Positions 41,527 through 50,828 of a stretch of 64,000 nt of DNA are shown one piece after another. Position numbers and translations under genes: made by a program. Under the pieces are notes generated by a model. It saw only the letters and a program-made list of their open reading frames with translations. It made no database searches and was not told the origin of the DNA. How positions within the stretch are numbered: position 1 is the first letter of the stretch; every line of letters begins with the position of its first letter. The stretch spans positions 1-64,000 of the forward strand of contig CAZGJN010000014.1 of the NCBI GenBank assembly GCA_964526645.1, in the 5' to 3' direction. The DNA comes from JADJNW01 sp964526645. GTDB lineage: Bacteria > Bacteroidota > Bacteroidia > Chitinophagales > Saprospiraceae.

Positions 41527-43326
41527 ATGCAAGATGTCGTAATCAAAAACGCGGTGCTCAAGGGCGGCGAATTTATTGTGAAAGATGCCCAAGCGGAAGA
41601 TATTTTTGTTCCGGAAGATTTTAATGAAGAGCAATTGATGATTCGGGACACGGTGCGCGATTTTGTGCAAAATGAAATCCTACCCAATAGCAAGCGAATC
41701 GAAAAACAAGAAGAAGGCTTGACGACCAGTCTGCTAAAAAAAGCAGCTGCGCTTGGCTTGCTCGGCTCGCACATGCCAGAAGAATACGGTGGTTTGGCAC
41801 TCGATACAAACACAAATACGCTGATCAGCGAAACGCTTGGCCCTTCCGGTGCGTTTACTGTTTCTTTTGCAGCCCATACGGGTATTGGCATGCTGCCCAT
41901 TCTGTACTTCGGTACGGAAGCGCAAAAGGAAAAATATCTACCCCGCCTTATTTCCGGTGAATTGAAAGCGGCTTATTGCCTTACGGAACCAGGCTCTGGC
42001 TCGGATGCATTAGCTGCAAAAACCCGTGCAGATTTGACCGCTGATGGCAAATTCTATACCCTCGCTGGGCAAAAAATGTGGATTTCTAATGCGGGTTTTG
42101 CCGATATCTTCATTGTTTTTGCACAAGTAGATGGCGATAAATTTACCGGCTTTATCGTAGAACGCGACTCCAAAGGCTTGACGCTTGGTGCCGAAGAAGA
42201 TAAAATGGGAATCAAAGGTTCTTCTACAAGACAGGTCTTCTTCGAAAATGTGAATGTTCCAGTGGAAAATGTGCTGGGAGAAATCGGAAAAGGACATCTG
42301 ATCGCTTTTAATGCTCTGAATATCGGACGGTTCAAATTAGGCGCAATTTGTATTGGTGGTTGTAAAATGAGCAATACCACTGCTATTCGCTATGCCAATG
42401 AACGCATCCAGTTCAAGCAACCGATTGCCAACTTTGGAGCGATCCAATACAAACTTGCAGAACAGGCCATTCGCACTTTTGTGGCAGAAAGTATGGTCTA
42501 TCGGGTGTCGGATTTGCTCGACGACCAAAAAAAGGCTTTCTTAGCTGCAGGCGATTCTTTTGGAGAGGCGGATTTGAAAGCGGCAGAAGAATATGCCATT
42601 GAATGTGCCATTATCAAAGTAGTTGGCTCGGAGGTATTAGATTTTGTAGTAGATGAAACGGTGCAAGTGCACGGCGGTATGGGGTATAGCGAGGAAGGAA
42701 CGGCAGCTCGTGCCTATCGTGATTCCCGCATTAATCGAATTTACGAAGGTACAAATGAAATCAACCGATTGCTATTGGTAGATCAATTGTTCCGTCGAGC
42801 GCTCAAAGGCAAAATTGATCTCGTTGGACCAGCCTGGGAGGTACAAAAAGAACTGGCTTCGATGCCCTCCCTGGAAAAAGCGGAAGGCACTTACGGCGAA
42901 GAGCGCAAAGCGCTAAAAGACTTCAAAAAACTCGTTCTGATGGTAGCCGGCGGCGCTGCCAAAATGCAGATGGATGGCAAACTCAACCTCAAAGAGGAGC
43001 AGGAAGTCGTGATGAACGTAGCAGATATGATTATTGATACATTCCTGGCAGAGTCGCTGTTGCTGCGCATCGAAAAACTGTCGGACATGAATAAGCCAAA
43101 CGACCAGGAGCTGTACGAAGCGATTCTTAGAACCTTTTTGCACGATGCTACTGCACGCATGAGCAAAAACGCTACGGATGCCTTAGCCTCTTTTGCTGAA
43201 GGTGATCTATTGCGCACTTTCCTCATGGGCGTGAAACGGTTTACGAAATATCCGGCACAAAACGTGAAGAGGTATCGCCGCAGCATAGCTGCTGCCTTGA
43301 TTAGTGCCAATGAGTACTGTTTTTAA
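41527..43326 (+). CDS. Acyl-CoA dehydrogenase (VLCAD/ACAD9-like, long form)
   Basis: This 599-residue protein has the three-part ACAD fold (about residues 30-420) plus a C-terminal helical extension of about 170 residues, as in VLCAD/ACAD9 proteins. Motifs include AAYCLTEPGSGSDA (FAD/substrate), WISNAGFADIFIVFAQ, VQVHGGMGYSEEGTAARAYR and the RIYEGTNEIN region near the catalytic base. It performs FAD-dependent alpha,beta-dehydrogenation of acyl-CoA in beta-oxidation, passing electrons to ETF. Paired palindromes upstream suggest regulation. A terminator follows at 43356-43385. Confidence 0.93.
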   Translation: MQDVVIKNAVLKGGEFIVKDAQAEDIFVPEDFNEEQLMIRDTVRDFVQNEILPNSKRIEKQEEGLTTSLLKKAAALGLLGSHMPEEYGGLALDTNTNTLISETLGPSGAFTVSFAAHTGIGMLPILYFGTEAQKEKYLPRLISGELKAAYCLTEPGSGSDALAAKTRADLTADGKFYTLAGQKMWISNAGFADIFIVFAQVDGDKFTGFIVERDSKGLTLGAEEDKMGIKGSSTRQVFFENVNVPVENVLGEIGKGHLIAFNALNIGRFKLGAICIGGCKMSNTTAIRYANERIQFKQPIANFGAIQYKLAEQAIRTFVAESMVYRVSDLLDDQKKAFLAAGDSFGEADLKAAEEYAIECAIIKVVGSEVLDFVVDETVQVHGGMGYSEEGTAARAYRDSRINRIYEGTNEINRLLLVDQLFRRALKGKIDLVGPAWEVQKELASMPSLEKAEGTYGEERKALKDFKKLVLMVAGGAAKMQMDGKLNLKEEQEVVMNVADMIIDTFLAESLLLRIEKLSDMNKPNDQELYEAILRTFLHDATARMSKNATDALASFAEGDLLRTFLMGVKRFTKYPAQNVKRYRRSIAAALISANEYCF

Positions 43327-43355
43327 GCAATAGTAGGTTTTTAATAAGAAAAATG

Positions 43356-43385
43356 AGCGTTCCGCTGTAGAGTGGAGCGCTTTTT
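43356..43385 (+). terminator. Rho-independent terminator of the acyl-CoA dehydrogenase gene
   Basis: AGCGTTCC (43356-43363) pairs with GGAGCGCT (43374-43381) with one G-U pair and a 10-nt loop, followed by TTTTT and TTTT on the plus strand. Confidence 0.8.
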
Positions 43386-43476
43386 GTTTTGCAATAAAAA
43401 TGTCCGATGACCTTATGTTATGCTGTTCACCAACTCCAATTTTGCCTTAGGAGTCTTCAGGTCAGGCAAAGTTTTG

Positions 43477-46400
43477 CTACATATTCCGCCGATACTGCCC
43501 ACCCACCTCATACAGCGCGTGCGTAATCTGCCCCAGCGTGCAGTGCTTCGTGGCTTCCATCAGCGCGGCGAAAATGTTTTCATTGTTTAAAGCAGCTTGT
43601 TGCAATTGTTTTAAAACCGTAGGTGCAATGTTGGCTTTGGCTTGATGCTGGCGGTCGCGCGTGCGGATTTGATTTTCTTTCTCTGCTTCGGTAGAACGGA
43701 TGACTTCTTTCGGTAGAATGGTCGGCGAGCCTTCTTTGCTCAAGAATGTATTCACGCCGATAATTGGCAATTCTCCGGTATGTTTAAGTGTCTCATAATA
43801 AATACTTTCTTCCTGTATTTTGCCGCGCTGATACATAGTTTCCATCGCGCCGAGTACGCCGCCGCGCTCGGTGATGCGGTCGAATTCTAATAAAACGGCT
43901 TCCTCCACCAAATCGGTCAATTCTTCAATGATAAAAGCGCCTTGCAGCGGATTTTCATTTTTCGCCAAACCTAATTCATGATTAATAATCAACTGAATCG
44001 CCATCGCGCGGCGCACACTTTCTTCAGTCGGCGTGGTAATAGCTTCGTCGTAAGCGTTGGTGTGCAGGGAGTTACAATTGTCATAAATGGCATATAAAGC
44101 CTGCAAGGTCGTGCGAATATCGTTGAAGGCGATTTCTTGTGCGTGCAGCGAGCGACCACTGGTTTGAATATGATATTTCAACATCTGGCTGCGCTCATTC
44201 GCGCCGTACTTGTGTTTCATGGCTTTCGCCCAAATGCGCCGCGCCACACGTCCGATCACTGCATACTCTGCATCCACGCCGTTGGAAAAAAAGAACGATA
44301 AATTCGGCGCAAAATCATCAATATTCATGCCTCGGCTCAAGTAATATTCCACAAAAGTAAAGCCATTCGACAAGGTAAACGCCAATTGGGAAATCGGATT
44401 CGCGCCCGCCTCGGCAATGTGATAACCGGAAATGGATACCGAATAAAAATTGCGCACTTTATTTTGAATGAAATATTCCTGCACATCGCCCATCAGCTTC
44501 AAGGAAAATTCTGTGCTGAAAATGCAAGTATTCTGCGCCTGGTCTTCCTTCAAAATATCTGCCTGCACGGTGCCACGCACCGCTGATAGTGCTTTGGCTT
44601 TCAATTGATTATAAACCTCGGGGTCTAACACTTGGTCGCCAGTAACCCCTAATAATAACAGCCCTAACCCGTTATTACCTTTAGGCAAATCGCCTTCGTA
44701 GGCAGGCCGCGGTAAATTTTTATCGTCATACAATTCTTTCAACTTCGCTTCCACCAGATGCTCCAAACCATTTTCCCGAATATAAATTTCGCATTGCTGG
44801 TCAATCGCCGCATTCATAAAAAAGGCGCAAATCGTAGCGGCCGGACCATTAATCGTCATCGAAACCGAAGTTCGTGGGTCGCACAAATCAAAGCCGGAAT
44901 ATAATTTCTTTGCATCATCCAGACAGCAAATACTTACACCGGAATTGCCAATTTTACCATAAATATCGGGGCGGTGGTCGGGGTCTTCGCCGTACAACGT
45001 CACGGAATCAAAAGCCGTAGAAAGCCGATTGGCGGGCATATCGTAAGACAAATAATGAAACCGACGATTCGTGCGCTCCGGTCCGCCCTCGCCTGCGAAC
45101 ATGCGCGTGGGGTCTTCCTCCTTTCGTTTAAACGGGAATACGCCTGCCGTGTAGGGAAATTCGCCCGGCACATTTTCCTGCAGCGACCAGCGCAAAATCT
45201 CGCCCCAATCCTTGAATTTCGGCAAGGCTACTTTAGGAATGCGTATATGCGAGAGCGATTTGGTGAAGGTCGGCACGCGAATTTCCTTGCCCCGCACTTG
45301 ATACACGTATTCATCCGCCGCGTAGGCCGCTTTTTTCACCTCCCAGGTCTCGATTATTTTTTTGCAATGCCCGTCTAAATCGCGCTCCAGTTCTTGATAA
45401 AGGGTTTCTAAAGTTTGGAGGCTTCCGACTTCCGACTTCTGATTTCTGACTTCTTCAATGGTTTGTTTAATACCAAAAAGCTTTCTTGCAATGGCTACCT
45501 GCTTTTCCACCCACTCATCATAACGGCGGTTGTTTTCAGCAATTTCCGACAGATAGCGCGTGCGAGCAGGCGGAATGATATAAATTTTTTCGGACATGCC
45601 TTCGGTAATGCTTTTACGCGATTGTAAATTGGCGCTGCCTTTTTCGGCAATCTTATCCATCACCAGCCGGTACAATTGATTCATCCCCGGATCATTGAAT
45701 TGCGAAGCAATCGTACCAATGACCGGTAATTCTTCCAGAGGCTTATCCCAGAGTTGATGATTGCGCTGGTACTGCTTCCGCACATCGCGTAGGGCATCCA
45801 AAGCGCCGCGCTTATCGAATTTGTTGATGGCAATCACATCCGCAAAATCCAGCATATCAATTTTTTCCAACTGCGTAGCCGCGCCGTATTCGGGCGTCAT
45901 CACGTACAGGCTCACATCGCTGTGGTCGGTAATTTCAGTGTCGGATTGACCAATACCCGAGGTTTCCAGAATGATTAAGTCGTATTTTGCCGCTTTCAGA
46001 ATATCCACCGCCGATTGCACGTGTTTGGACAATGCCAGATTGCTCTGCCGCGTTGCCAGCGAGCGCATGTACACGCGCGGGTGATTCACCGAATTCATGC
46101 GGATCCGATCGCCCAGCAAAGCCCCGCCGGTCTTGCGTTTTGAGGGGTCAACGGAAATGATGGCAATTGTTTTATCCTCAAAATCCAACAAAAAACGCCG
46201 AATCAATTCATCTACAAGGCTCGATTTTCCTGCGCCACCAGTGCCGGTAATTCCAAGCACCGGTACAGCCTCAATTTTCAGAATAGGTCGAATTTCTTTA
46301 TCAAAAAGTTCAGGATTATTTTCGGCAACGGAAATAAGTCTTGCAACAGAATTCGGATTTTTTTGCAAAAAATGACTCAATTCGCCGTTCAAACTAAAGC

Positions 46401-46842
46401 CGACCGGAAAATCGCATTGTTGCAGCACATCATTTATCATGCCCTGCAAACCCATCTTTCGACCATCATCGGGCGAGTAAATCCGTGCAATGCCATAATT
46501 TTGCAGTTCCTCAATTTCCGAAGGAAGGATGGTGCCGCCGCCGCCGCCAAAAATTTTAATATGCCCTGCGCCGCGCTCTTTTAGAAGATCATACGTATAT
46601 TTAAAAAACTCCACATGTCCGCCTTGATACGATGTAATGGCGATGCCCTGCACATCTTCCTGAATGGCAGTATTCACAATCTCCTCCACAGAGCGATTAT
46701 GCCCCAGGTGAATGATCTCGGCGCCGGAGCTTTGCAGAATGCGCCGCATGATGTTGATGGCAGCGTCGTGCCCATCAAAAAGGGAGGCCGCCGTGACAAG
46801 GCGCACCTTGTGATTCGGTTGGTAAGGCGCAATTGGTTCCAT
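43477..46842 (-). CDS. icmF: Fused isobutyryl-CoA mutase (B12 domain + MeaB-like GTPase + mutase)
   Basis: This 1121-residue protein has the IcmF order. The N-terminal B12-binding domain (about 10-145) carries the axial His25 in LFDGHDAAIN. The P-loop GTPase chaperone (about 190-415) has GITGTGGAGKSS at 197-208. The acyl-CoA mutase TIM barrel with linker runs from about 565 to the end (YTAGVFPFKRK, GEGGPERTNRRFHYLS). It rearranges isobutyryl-CoA and n-butyryl-CoA using adenosylcobalamin, and some members also accept isovaleryl/pivalyl-CoA. Residues about 463-475 (RNQKSEVGS) are encoded by a dispersed-repeat sequence (45422-45453). It converges with the acyl-CoA dehydrogenase gene. Confidence 0.93.
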   Translation of the reverse strand: MEPIAPYQPNHKVRLVTAASLFDGHDAAINIMRRILQSSGAEIIHLGHNRSVEEIVNTAIQEDVQGIAITSYQGGHVEFFKYTYDLLKERGAGHIKIFGGGGGTILPSEIEELQNYGIARIYSPDDGRKMGLQGMINDVLQQCDFPVGFSLNGELSHFLQKNPNSVARLISVAENNPELFDKEIRPILKIEAVPVLGITGTGGAGKSSLVDELIRRFLLDFEDKTIAIISVDPSKRKTGGALLGDRIRMNSVNHPRVYMRSLATRQSNLALSKHVQSAVDILKAAKYDLIILETSGIGQSDTEITDHSDVSLYVMTPEYGAATQLEKIDMLDFADVIAINKFDKRGALDALRDVRKQYQRNHQLWDKPLEELPVIGTIASQFNDPGMNQLYRLVMDKIAEKGSANLQSRKSITEGMSEKIYIIPPARTRYLSEIAENNRRYDEWVEKQVAIARKLFGIKQTIEEVRNQKSEVGSLQTLETLYQELERDLDGHCKKIIETWEVKKAAYAADEYVYQVRGKEIRVPTFTKSLSHIRIPKVALPKFKDWGEILRWSLQENVPGEFPYTAGVFPFKRKEEDPTRMFAGEGGPERTNRRFHYLSYDMPANRLSTAFDSVTLYGEDPDHRPDIYGKIGNSGVSICCLDDAKKLYSGFDLCDPRTSVSMTINGPAATICAFFMNAAIDQQCEIYIRENGLEHLVEAKLKELYDDKNLPRPAYEGDLPKGNNGLGLLLLGVTGDQVLDPEVYNQLKAKALSAVRGTVQADILKEDQAQNTCIFSTEFSLKLMGDVQEYFIQNKVRNFYSVSISGYHIAEAGANPISQLAFTLSNGFTFVEYYLSRGMNIDDFAPNLSFFFSNGVDAEYAVIGRVARRIWAKAMKHKYGANERSQMLKYHIQTSGRSLHAQEIAFNDIRTTLQALYAIYDNCNSLHTNAYDEAITTPTEESVRRAMAIQLIINHELGLAKNENPLQGAFIIEELTDLVEEAVLLEFDRITERGGVLGAMETMYQRGKIQEESIYYETLKHTGELPIIGVNTFLSKEGSPTILPKEVIRSTEAEKENQIRTRDRQHQAKANIAPTVLKQLQQAALNNENIFAALMEATKHCTLGQITHALYEVGGQYRRNM
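45422..45453. repeat. GAAGTCGGAAG-type repeat inside icmF
   Basis: On the coding (minus) strand this reads GAAGTCAGAAATCAGAAG followed by TCGGAAGTCGGAAG. The same phrasing occurs in the intergenic region at 46861-46890. Within the gene it is in frame and encodes EVRNQKSEVGS in the linker after the GTPase domain. Confidence 0.75.
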
Positions 46843-47165
46843 CCGTTACGAAGCTTTTTAAGAAGTCGGAAGTGGGAGGTCGGAAGTCGGAAAACCCACA
46901 CCTCCTTAAACGCCTTCCTTCCGATTGAAAATGGTTGTTAATTTGGTTACGACTGAGTTCAGGGGCAAAAATACAAATTTTTATGCCCACTTATAAGACA
47001 ATAAAGCATAAATGTTTGCTTTGAAAAGCAAAACTAAAGACGAAACCGAATAAAATTATTAACAAAAAGAAAAAAGCGCGCTGTTTGAAGGGAAGCATGT
47101 GAAATCAAGAAGTAAATCAATTATCTGTAACGCTTCGGTTTATAAAAAATTGATAGTCAAGATAT
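46843..47165. other. Intergenic region with repeat sequence upstream of icmF
   Basis: These 323 bp lie between icmF and the methyltransferase gene, both on the minus strand. The first part contains the GAAGTCGGAAG-type repeat; the remainder is AT-rich with no ORF or RNA gene recognised. Confidence 0.5.
46861..46890. repeat. GAAGTCGGAAG-type repeat, intergenic copy
   Basis: AGAAGTCGGAAGTGGGAGG followed by TCGGAAGTCGG on the plus strand shows tandem GAAGTCG phrasing shared with the intragenic copy at 45422-45453. It ends about 20 bp before the start codon of icmF. Confidence 0.7.
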
Positions 47166-48356
47166 TCATTGAGCCAGCAAATGTTCGAGATAATGTTCTT
47201 GGATACCAAATTGGGCCTTGATCATCGCCACTTTTTCTAAAGCACCGGCATTGGGTTTATCTTTGACTCCTGCGATCATTAGATTTTTGCTGGTATGCTC
47301 ATTGGAAATAAATTCAAAAACCTTGGTTTTATAGCCTTCTGATTCTAAAAGCAGGGCGCGAATGCCATCGGTAATCAACTCCGCCTGGCGCTCTTCGAGG
47401 ATACCATGTTTTAGAATAGCTTGCATATCTGTTTGACACAACATTTGCTTCCGAATTTGCTTGTGGCAGCAGGGCGCTACCACGATCAATGCAGCGGCGG
47501 CCTGTATTCCCTTTGCGATAGCCAGGTCGGTAGCTGTGTCGCAGGCGTGCAAGGCAATGAGAACATCAATCTTTTCTGGATGAAAATCGTTAATATCTTG
47601 TGCCACAAAGTGCAGGCGATCAAAGCCCGCTTTCGTACTTAGTTCGTTGCAAAACTGAACCAAGTGCTGCCGCAATTCAATTCCGACAATAGTAGGACGC
47701 ATCCCCAAGTAATTGGTCAGATAGTCATACAATGCGAATGTGAGGTATCCTTTGCCGGCCCCCATGTCTAAAATATAAGGATCAGAAGGAAGCGATAGCT
47801 GTTGCAATTGCGCATGTATGATTTCGATGTATTTGTTGATCTGCCGGAACTTCTTTTGCCCCGTAGGCAACACCGCTCCATCTGCACCAGCAATGCCCAT
47901 TTCTCGGAGGTAAATATTGTCTTTGGAGGGTTCTATAAAGCGTTTTTTGGTCTTGTTGTGCGTCATAGAAGCAGGCTTGGAGAGGCTTGGCGAATTAGCA
48001 AACAAGCGTGGCTGCCGTTTTTTATTGTATTGGATTGAAATATCGCCCTGGCTTGTCAGCAAATCGCCCTGCAAAAAATCGGTACCCAGCCACAGTCCAG
48101 TCATAGTAATGCCTTCAGCGATTGTATGGTTTTTAGTGATGTCGTTGGTAGGGTATCGGAAAACAAAAGACAGCATTGCCTGTTTTTTAATTTCGACGAG
48201 GCGCGCATAAATATTTTTTAAAGTTTTATCCTTGCCGCCGGGCTTGCTGAGGGTAAGCTTCACAAAAGTGTCATTTTTTATACTTTCTTCGAGTTTTTCT
48301 AAAAACTGCTGAATTGCTTCGTTCCTTTCCATGCGCGGAAGTTCTATTGCCAACAT
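47166..48356 (-). CDS. Class I SAM-dependent methyltransferase (METTL25/RRNAD1-like)
   Basis: This 396-residue protein has an N-terminal half of unknown fold (about 1-160). A Rossmann methyltransferase domain follows: ILDMGAGKGYLTFALYDYL (motif I, about 190-210), VGIELR (motif II), VAQDINDFHPEKIDVLIALH, and the characteristic APCCHKQIRKQM. This CCHK signature belongs to the Methyltransf_32/METTL25 group (family recalled from memory). Eukaryotic relatives are annotated as possible rRNA or protein methyltransferases. No substrate is known. There is no signal peptide. Confidence 0.82.
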   Translation of the reverse strand: MLAIELPRMERNEAIQQFLEKLEESIKNDTFVKLTLSKPGGKDKTLKNIYARLVEIKKQAMLSFVFRYPTNDITKNHTIAEGITMTGLWLGTDFLQGDLLTSQGDISIQYNKKRQPRLFANSPSLSKPASMTHNKTKKRFIEPSKDNIYLREMGIAGADGAVLPTGQKKFRQINKYIEIIHAQLQQLSLPSDPYILDMGAGKGYLTFALYDYLTNYLGMRPTIVGIELRQHLVQFCNELSTKAGFDRLHFVAQDINDFHPEKIDVLIALHACDTATDLAIAKGIQAAAALIVVAPCCHKQIRKQMLCQTDMQAILKHGILEERQAELITDGIRALLLESEGYKTKVFEFISNEHTSKNLMIAGVKDKPNAGALEKVAMIKAQFGIQEHYLEHLLAQ

Positions 48357-48370
48357 ATTTTAACAGCAGG

Positions 48371-48387
48371 GTAACAAAATTTGTTAC
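48371..48387. promoter_or_regulatory. 17-bp perfect palindrome in a divergent promoter region
   Basis: GTAACAAA-A-TTTGTTAC is an 8-1-8 perfect inverted repeat located in the 67-bp gap between the methyltransferase (minus) and DUF4294 (plus) genes. It could be an operator serving both. Confidence 0.4.
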
Positions 48388-48423
48388 AAATTTGCACTAA
48401 ATTGAGTATTTAAATCCGAAAAG

Positions 48424-49026
48424 ATGAGGAATTGCACATTGATCCTGATTTTGGGCATGCTTGTATCCGCCCTAAAAGCACAACAACAAGATCAAATAAG
48501 CATAGCAGGTAAATTATATCCGTATATTGTTGATGAATGCGGAGATACACTAATTGTAGCCAATCTGGAAAATGTATCAGTGTCATCCATGCGTTCTTTT
48601 AGCAGCGAGGAGGACTACAACAAATATCGGAAATACCGACGGGCAGCCACCATCGTTTATCCTTACGCAGTGGAGGCAATCAAGGTATTCAGAGAACTCG
48701 AAGCCAATACGGAGGAAATGCGCAAAGGCAAGCGGAAAAAGTATGCCAAGCATTTGCAAAAAGACCTAAAAGAGAAATTTGAAGACCCGCTCAAAAAATT
48801 GACGCGTACGCAGGGCTTTGTACTTACCAAAATGATCGAAAAAGAGTTAAATGTTTCTACTTTTGCACTGATTAAAGATTTGCGTGGTGGATTCACTGCT
48901 TCCTATTGGGGTACGGTTGGGCGCTTTTATGGCTATCGCCTGAAAGAAGCCTACCAAAGAGGCAAGGATCCTATTCTTGACATTGTACTCGATGATTTTA
49001 ATGTTTCTCATAAAGTACAAAAATAA
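48424..49026 (+). CDS. DUF4294 family secreted protein
   Basis: This 200-residue protein has a signal peptide (LILILGMLVSALKAQ) and the DUF4294 core: VNLENVSVSS-like region (IVANLENVSVSSMRSF), YRKYRRAATIVYPYAVEAIK, RKKYAKHLQKDLKEKFEDPL, LTRTQGFVLTKMIEKEL and FTASYWGTVGRFYGYRLKE. The family is limited mainly to Bacteroidota and has no known function. Conserved basic/aromatic motifs suggest an enzyme or envelope factor, but this is unproven. Confidence 0.85.
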   Translation: MRNCTLILILGMLVSALKAQQQDQISIAGKLYPYIVDECGDTLIVANLENVSVSSMRSFSSEEDYNKYRKYRRAATIVYPYAVEAIKVFRELEANTEEMRKGKRKKYAKHLQKDLKEKFEDPLKKLTRTQGFVLTKMIEKELNVSTFALIKDLRGGFTASYWGTVGRFYGYRLKEAYQRGKDPILDIVLDDFNVSHKVQK

Positions 49027-49129
49027 AAAATGGCGGTATGGGAGGATGCCGCTGCATTACAGTTATATTATTAAACTTTCCTTGAAAAGGAAAAATGAGC
49101 GCTTTTGATTGTCTAACTAATAAAAAACT

Positions 49130-49693
49130 TTGAAAATCCACCCGATAGTACCCGATTCAGCGCTTTTGGAGCGGGCGAAGCAGGGGGACAGCTCCGCATT
49201 CCGGCTGTTGGTGCATAAGCATGAACAACAGGTGCGCTCTATTGTACTGGGGATGTTAGGCAATATAGCAGAGGCAGATGATGTAGCACAAGAAGTTTTT
49301 ATTCGATTTTATAAATCCATGCACGAATTCAGGGGGGAAGCGGCGCTATCTACCTACTTGAGCCGAATTGCTATCAATTTGTCATTAAACGAATTAAAAC
49401 GACGGGAAACTCGATACAACCGTTTGTCTTTTTTTAACAACCAAGAATCGAAAATCGAAAAAGAAGATACGGGCGTTCATCCGGAGCGGCAGGATGTCAA
49501 AGAGGCTGTGCACAGAGCTTTACAAGTTCTGGATCATGATTTTCGCGCCGTCATTGTATTGCGATTATTGGATGGCTACAGTGTGAAAGAAACAGCTGAG
49601 ATACTGAATGTGCCGCAAGGTACGGTTGCTTCGCGCCTCGCACGTGCGCAAGAAAAACTCAAGGCTATTTTGATAGAGTGGGAAATTCTATAA
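49130..49693 (+). CDS. ECF-family RNA polymerase sigma factor
   Basis: This 187-residue protein has sigma region 2 (FRLLVHKHEQQVRSIVLGML, ADDVAQEVFIRFYKSM) and region 4 (LDHDFRAVIVLRLLDGYSVK, ETAEILNVPQGTVASRLARA). The start codon appears to be TTG at 49130; no in-frame ATG precedes region 2. It is followed after 31 bp by a membrane-anchored anti-sigma-like gene and then a periplasmic helical protein, the usual layout of an envelope-stress sigma locus. Confidence 0.92.
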   Translation: MKIHPIVPDSALLERAKQGDSSAFRLLVHKHEQQVRSIVLGMLGNIAEADDVAQEVFIRFYKSMHEFRGEAALSTYLSRIAINLSLNELKRRETRYNRLSFFNNQESKIEKEDTGVHPERQDVKEAVHRALQVLDHDFRAVIVLRLLDGYSVKETAEILNVPQGTVASRLARAQEKLKAILIEWEIL

Positions 49694-49724
49694 ATGATTT
49701 TATATGTGTAAATGAAAAAGAGCT

Positions 49725-50207
49725 ATGAAACAGGATTTGCACGAATTGTTGATACGATCATTAGACGGAACACTAAGTCCTCGAGAACAGCAGCAGCTTG
49801 ACGATGCCTTATCCGCATCGGAAAAACTACGCCAACAAAAGGCACAGCTGCTCCAGATGAGAAACCTGATCGCTACATTGCGCGTGAAGCGAGATACAAG
49901 TTTTGCTGAAAGGGTGATGGCGCGCCTCAGTCAGAGGGAAGATCCAAGTTTTTTGAACGGAATCGTTTCGCTTTTTCCTAAATTGGCAGCGGCGTGTTTA
50001 CTCATTTTTGTGCTCTCCCTGCTTGGCATTTATACCTACCAGGGAAGCCTGTCGGGAGAAGTGATTATCGGTGTGGAGGATTTACTTCCAGAAGATGCCA
50101 ATTCTATTGTATTTGATACGGATTTTAGCGAAAAAGAAAATAAAAATAAGATGGACAGAGACATTAATCCGATCCAGGAAAGAATGGAGCGTATTAAAGA
50201 AGAGTAG
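49725..50207 (+). CDS. Probable anti-sigma factor (single-span membrane protein)
   Basis: This 160-residue protein has a cytoplasmic N-terminal helical region (MKQDLHELLIRSLDGTLSPR, the zinc-less anti-sigma pattern), one membrane helix (AAACLLIFVLSLLGIYTY, about residues 87-104) and an acidic periplasmic tail. Its position directly after the ECF sigma gene supports anti-sigma function. No HxxxCxxC zinc motif is present. Confidence 0.75.
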   Translation: MKQDLHELLIRSLDGTLSPREQQQLDDALSASEKLRQQKAQLLQMRNLIATLRVKRDTSFAERVMARLSQREDPSFLNGIVSLFPKLAAACLLIFVLSLLGIYTYQGSLSGEVIIGVEDLLPEDANSIVFDTDFSEKENKNKMDRDINPIQERMERIKEE

Positions 50208-50227
50208 CAAACAATAACATTTCACCC

Positions 50228-50623
50228 ATGAAACAACTAAAAATAGCGATCACCATACTAAGCTTGCTTGGAATTGGCTTTTTGGGAGGGTTTTATACCA
50301 ATCGCTATCTCGTGCAACAAAAAATCAACAAGGTAGCCGGCATGCGCTACGCCGATGGATTCAAAGCTTATTTTTTCCAGCATATACAGGCTACTGCCGA
50401 GCAGGAAGCCTTGCTTTCGCCCTATGTAGATAAATACGCTGAGGCGGTATCGGCTGTTTACCAAGAATCGCGAGAAAAACGCCAAAAGTTGATGAATTCA
50501 CTCAAGCAGGAAATCCAACCGCTTATTTCTACCGGGCAGATGGAAAAACTGGATCATTTTTGTTACCGCTATTACAAAGCACCAGCAAAAGCTGCCAATT
50601 ATAGCCAGGAAGTTAAAAACTAA
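50228..50623 (+). CDS. Small membrane-anchored periplasmic protein (CpxP/heavy-metal-sensor-like)
   Basis: This 131-residue protein has an N-terminal anchor (IAITILSLLGIGFLGGFYT) followed by a helical periplasmic domain (AYFFQHIQATAEQEALLSPY, REKRQKLMNSLKQEIQPLIS). This resembles LTXXQ/CpxP-type sensors often encoded with ECF sigma factors. It is third in the sigma operon, 20 bp after the anti-sigma gene, and ends before a terminator. Confidence 0.6.
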   Translation: MKQLKIAITILSLLGIGFLGGFYTNRYLVQQKINKVAGMRYADGFKAYFFQHIQATAEQEALLSPYVDKYAEAVSAVYQESREKRQKLMNSLKQEIQPLISTGQMEKLDHFCYRYYKAPAKAANYSQEVKN

Positions 50624-50646
50624 AAAATATTTTCTCTACAAATGAT

Positions 50647-50679
50647 AAACGCCTTGGATGAAAAATTCAGGGCGTTTTT
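50647..50679 (+). terminator. Terminator of the sigma factor operon
   Basis: AAACGCC (50647-50653) pairs with GGCGTTT (50671-50677), 7 bp, and runs into TTTTTC on the plus strand. Confidence 0.7.
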
Positions 50680-50828
50680 CATCTAAATCATGTTACATTT
50701 CAGCTATTGCTGCGTCAAAAGAAAGATAATTAAAAATATTTAGCAGCGCACGTTTTTTGATAAATCGCTACTAATCAATAGCTTTATTTTGGATTTTCAT
50801 CTGAAAAACGGAGCAAAATTCTGCTTAT

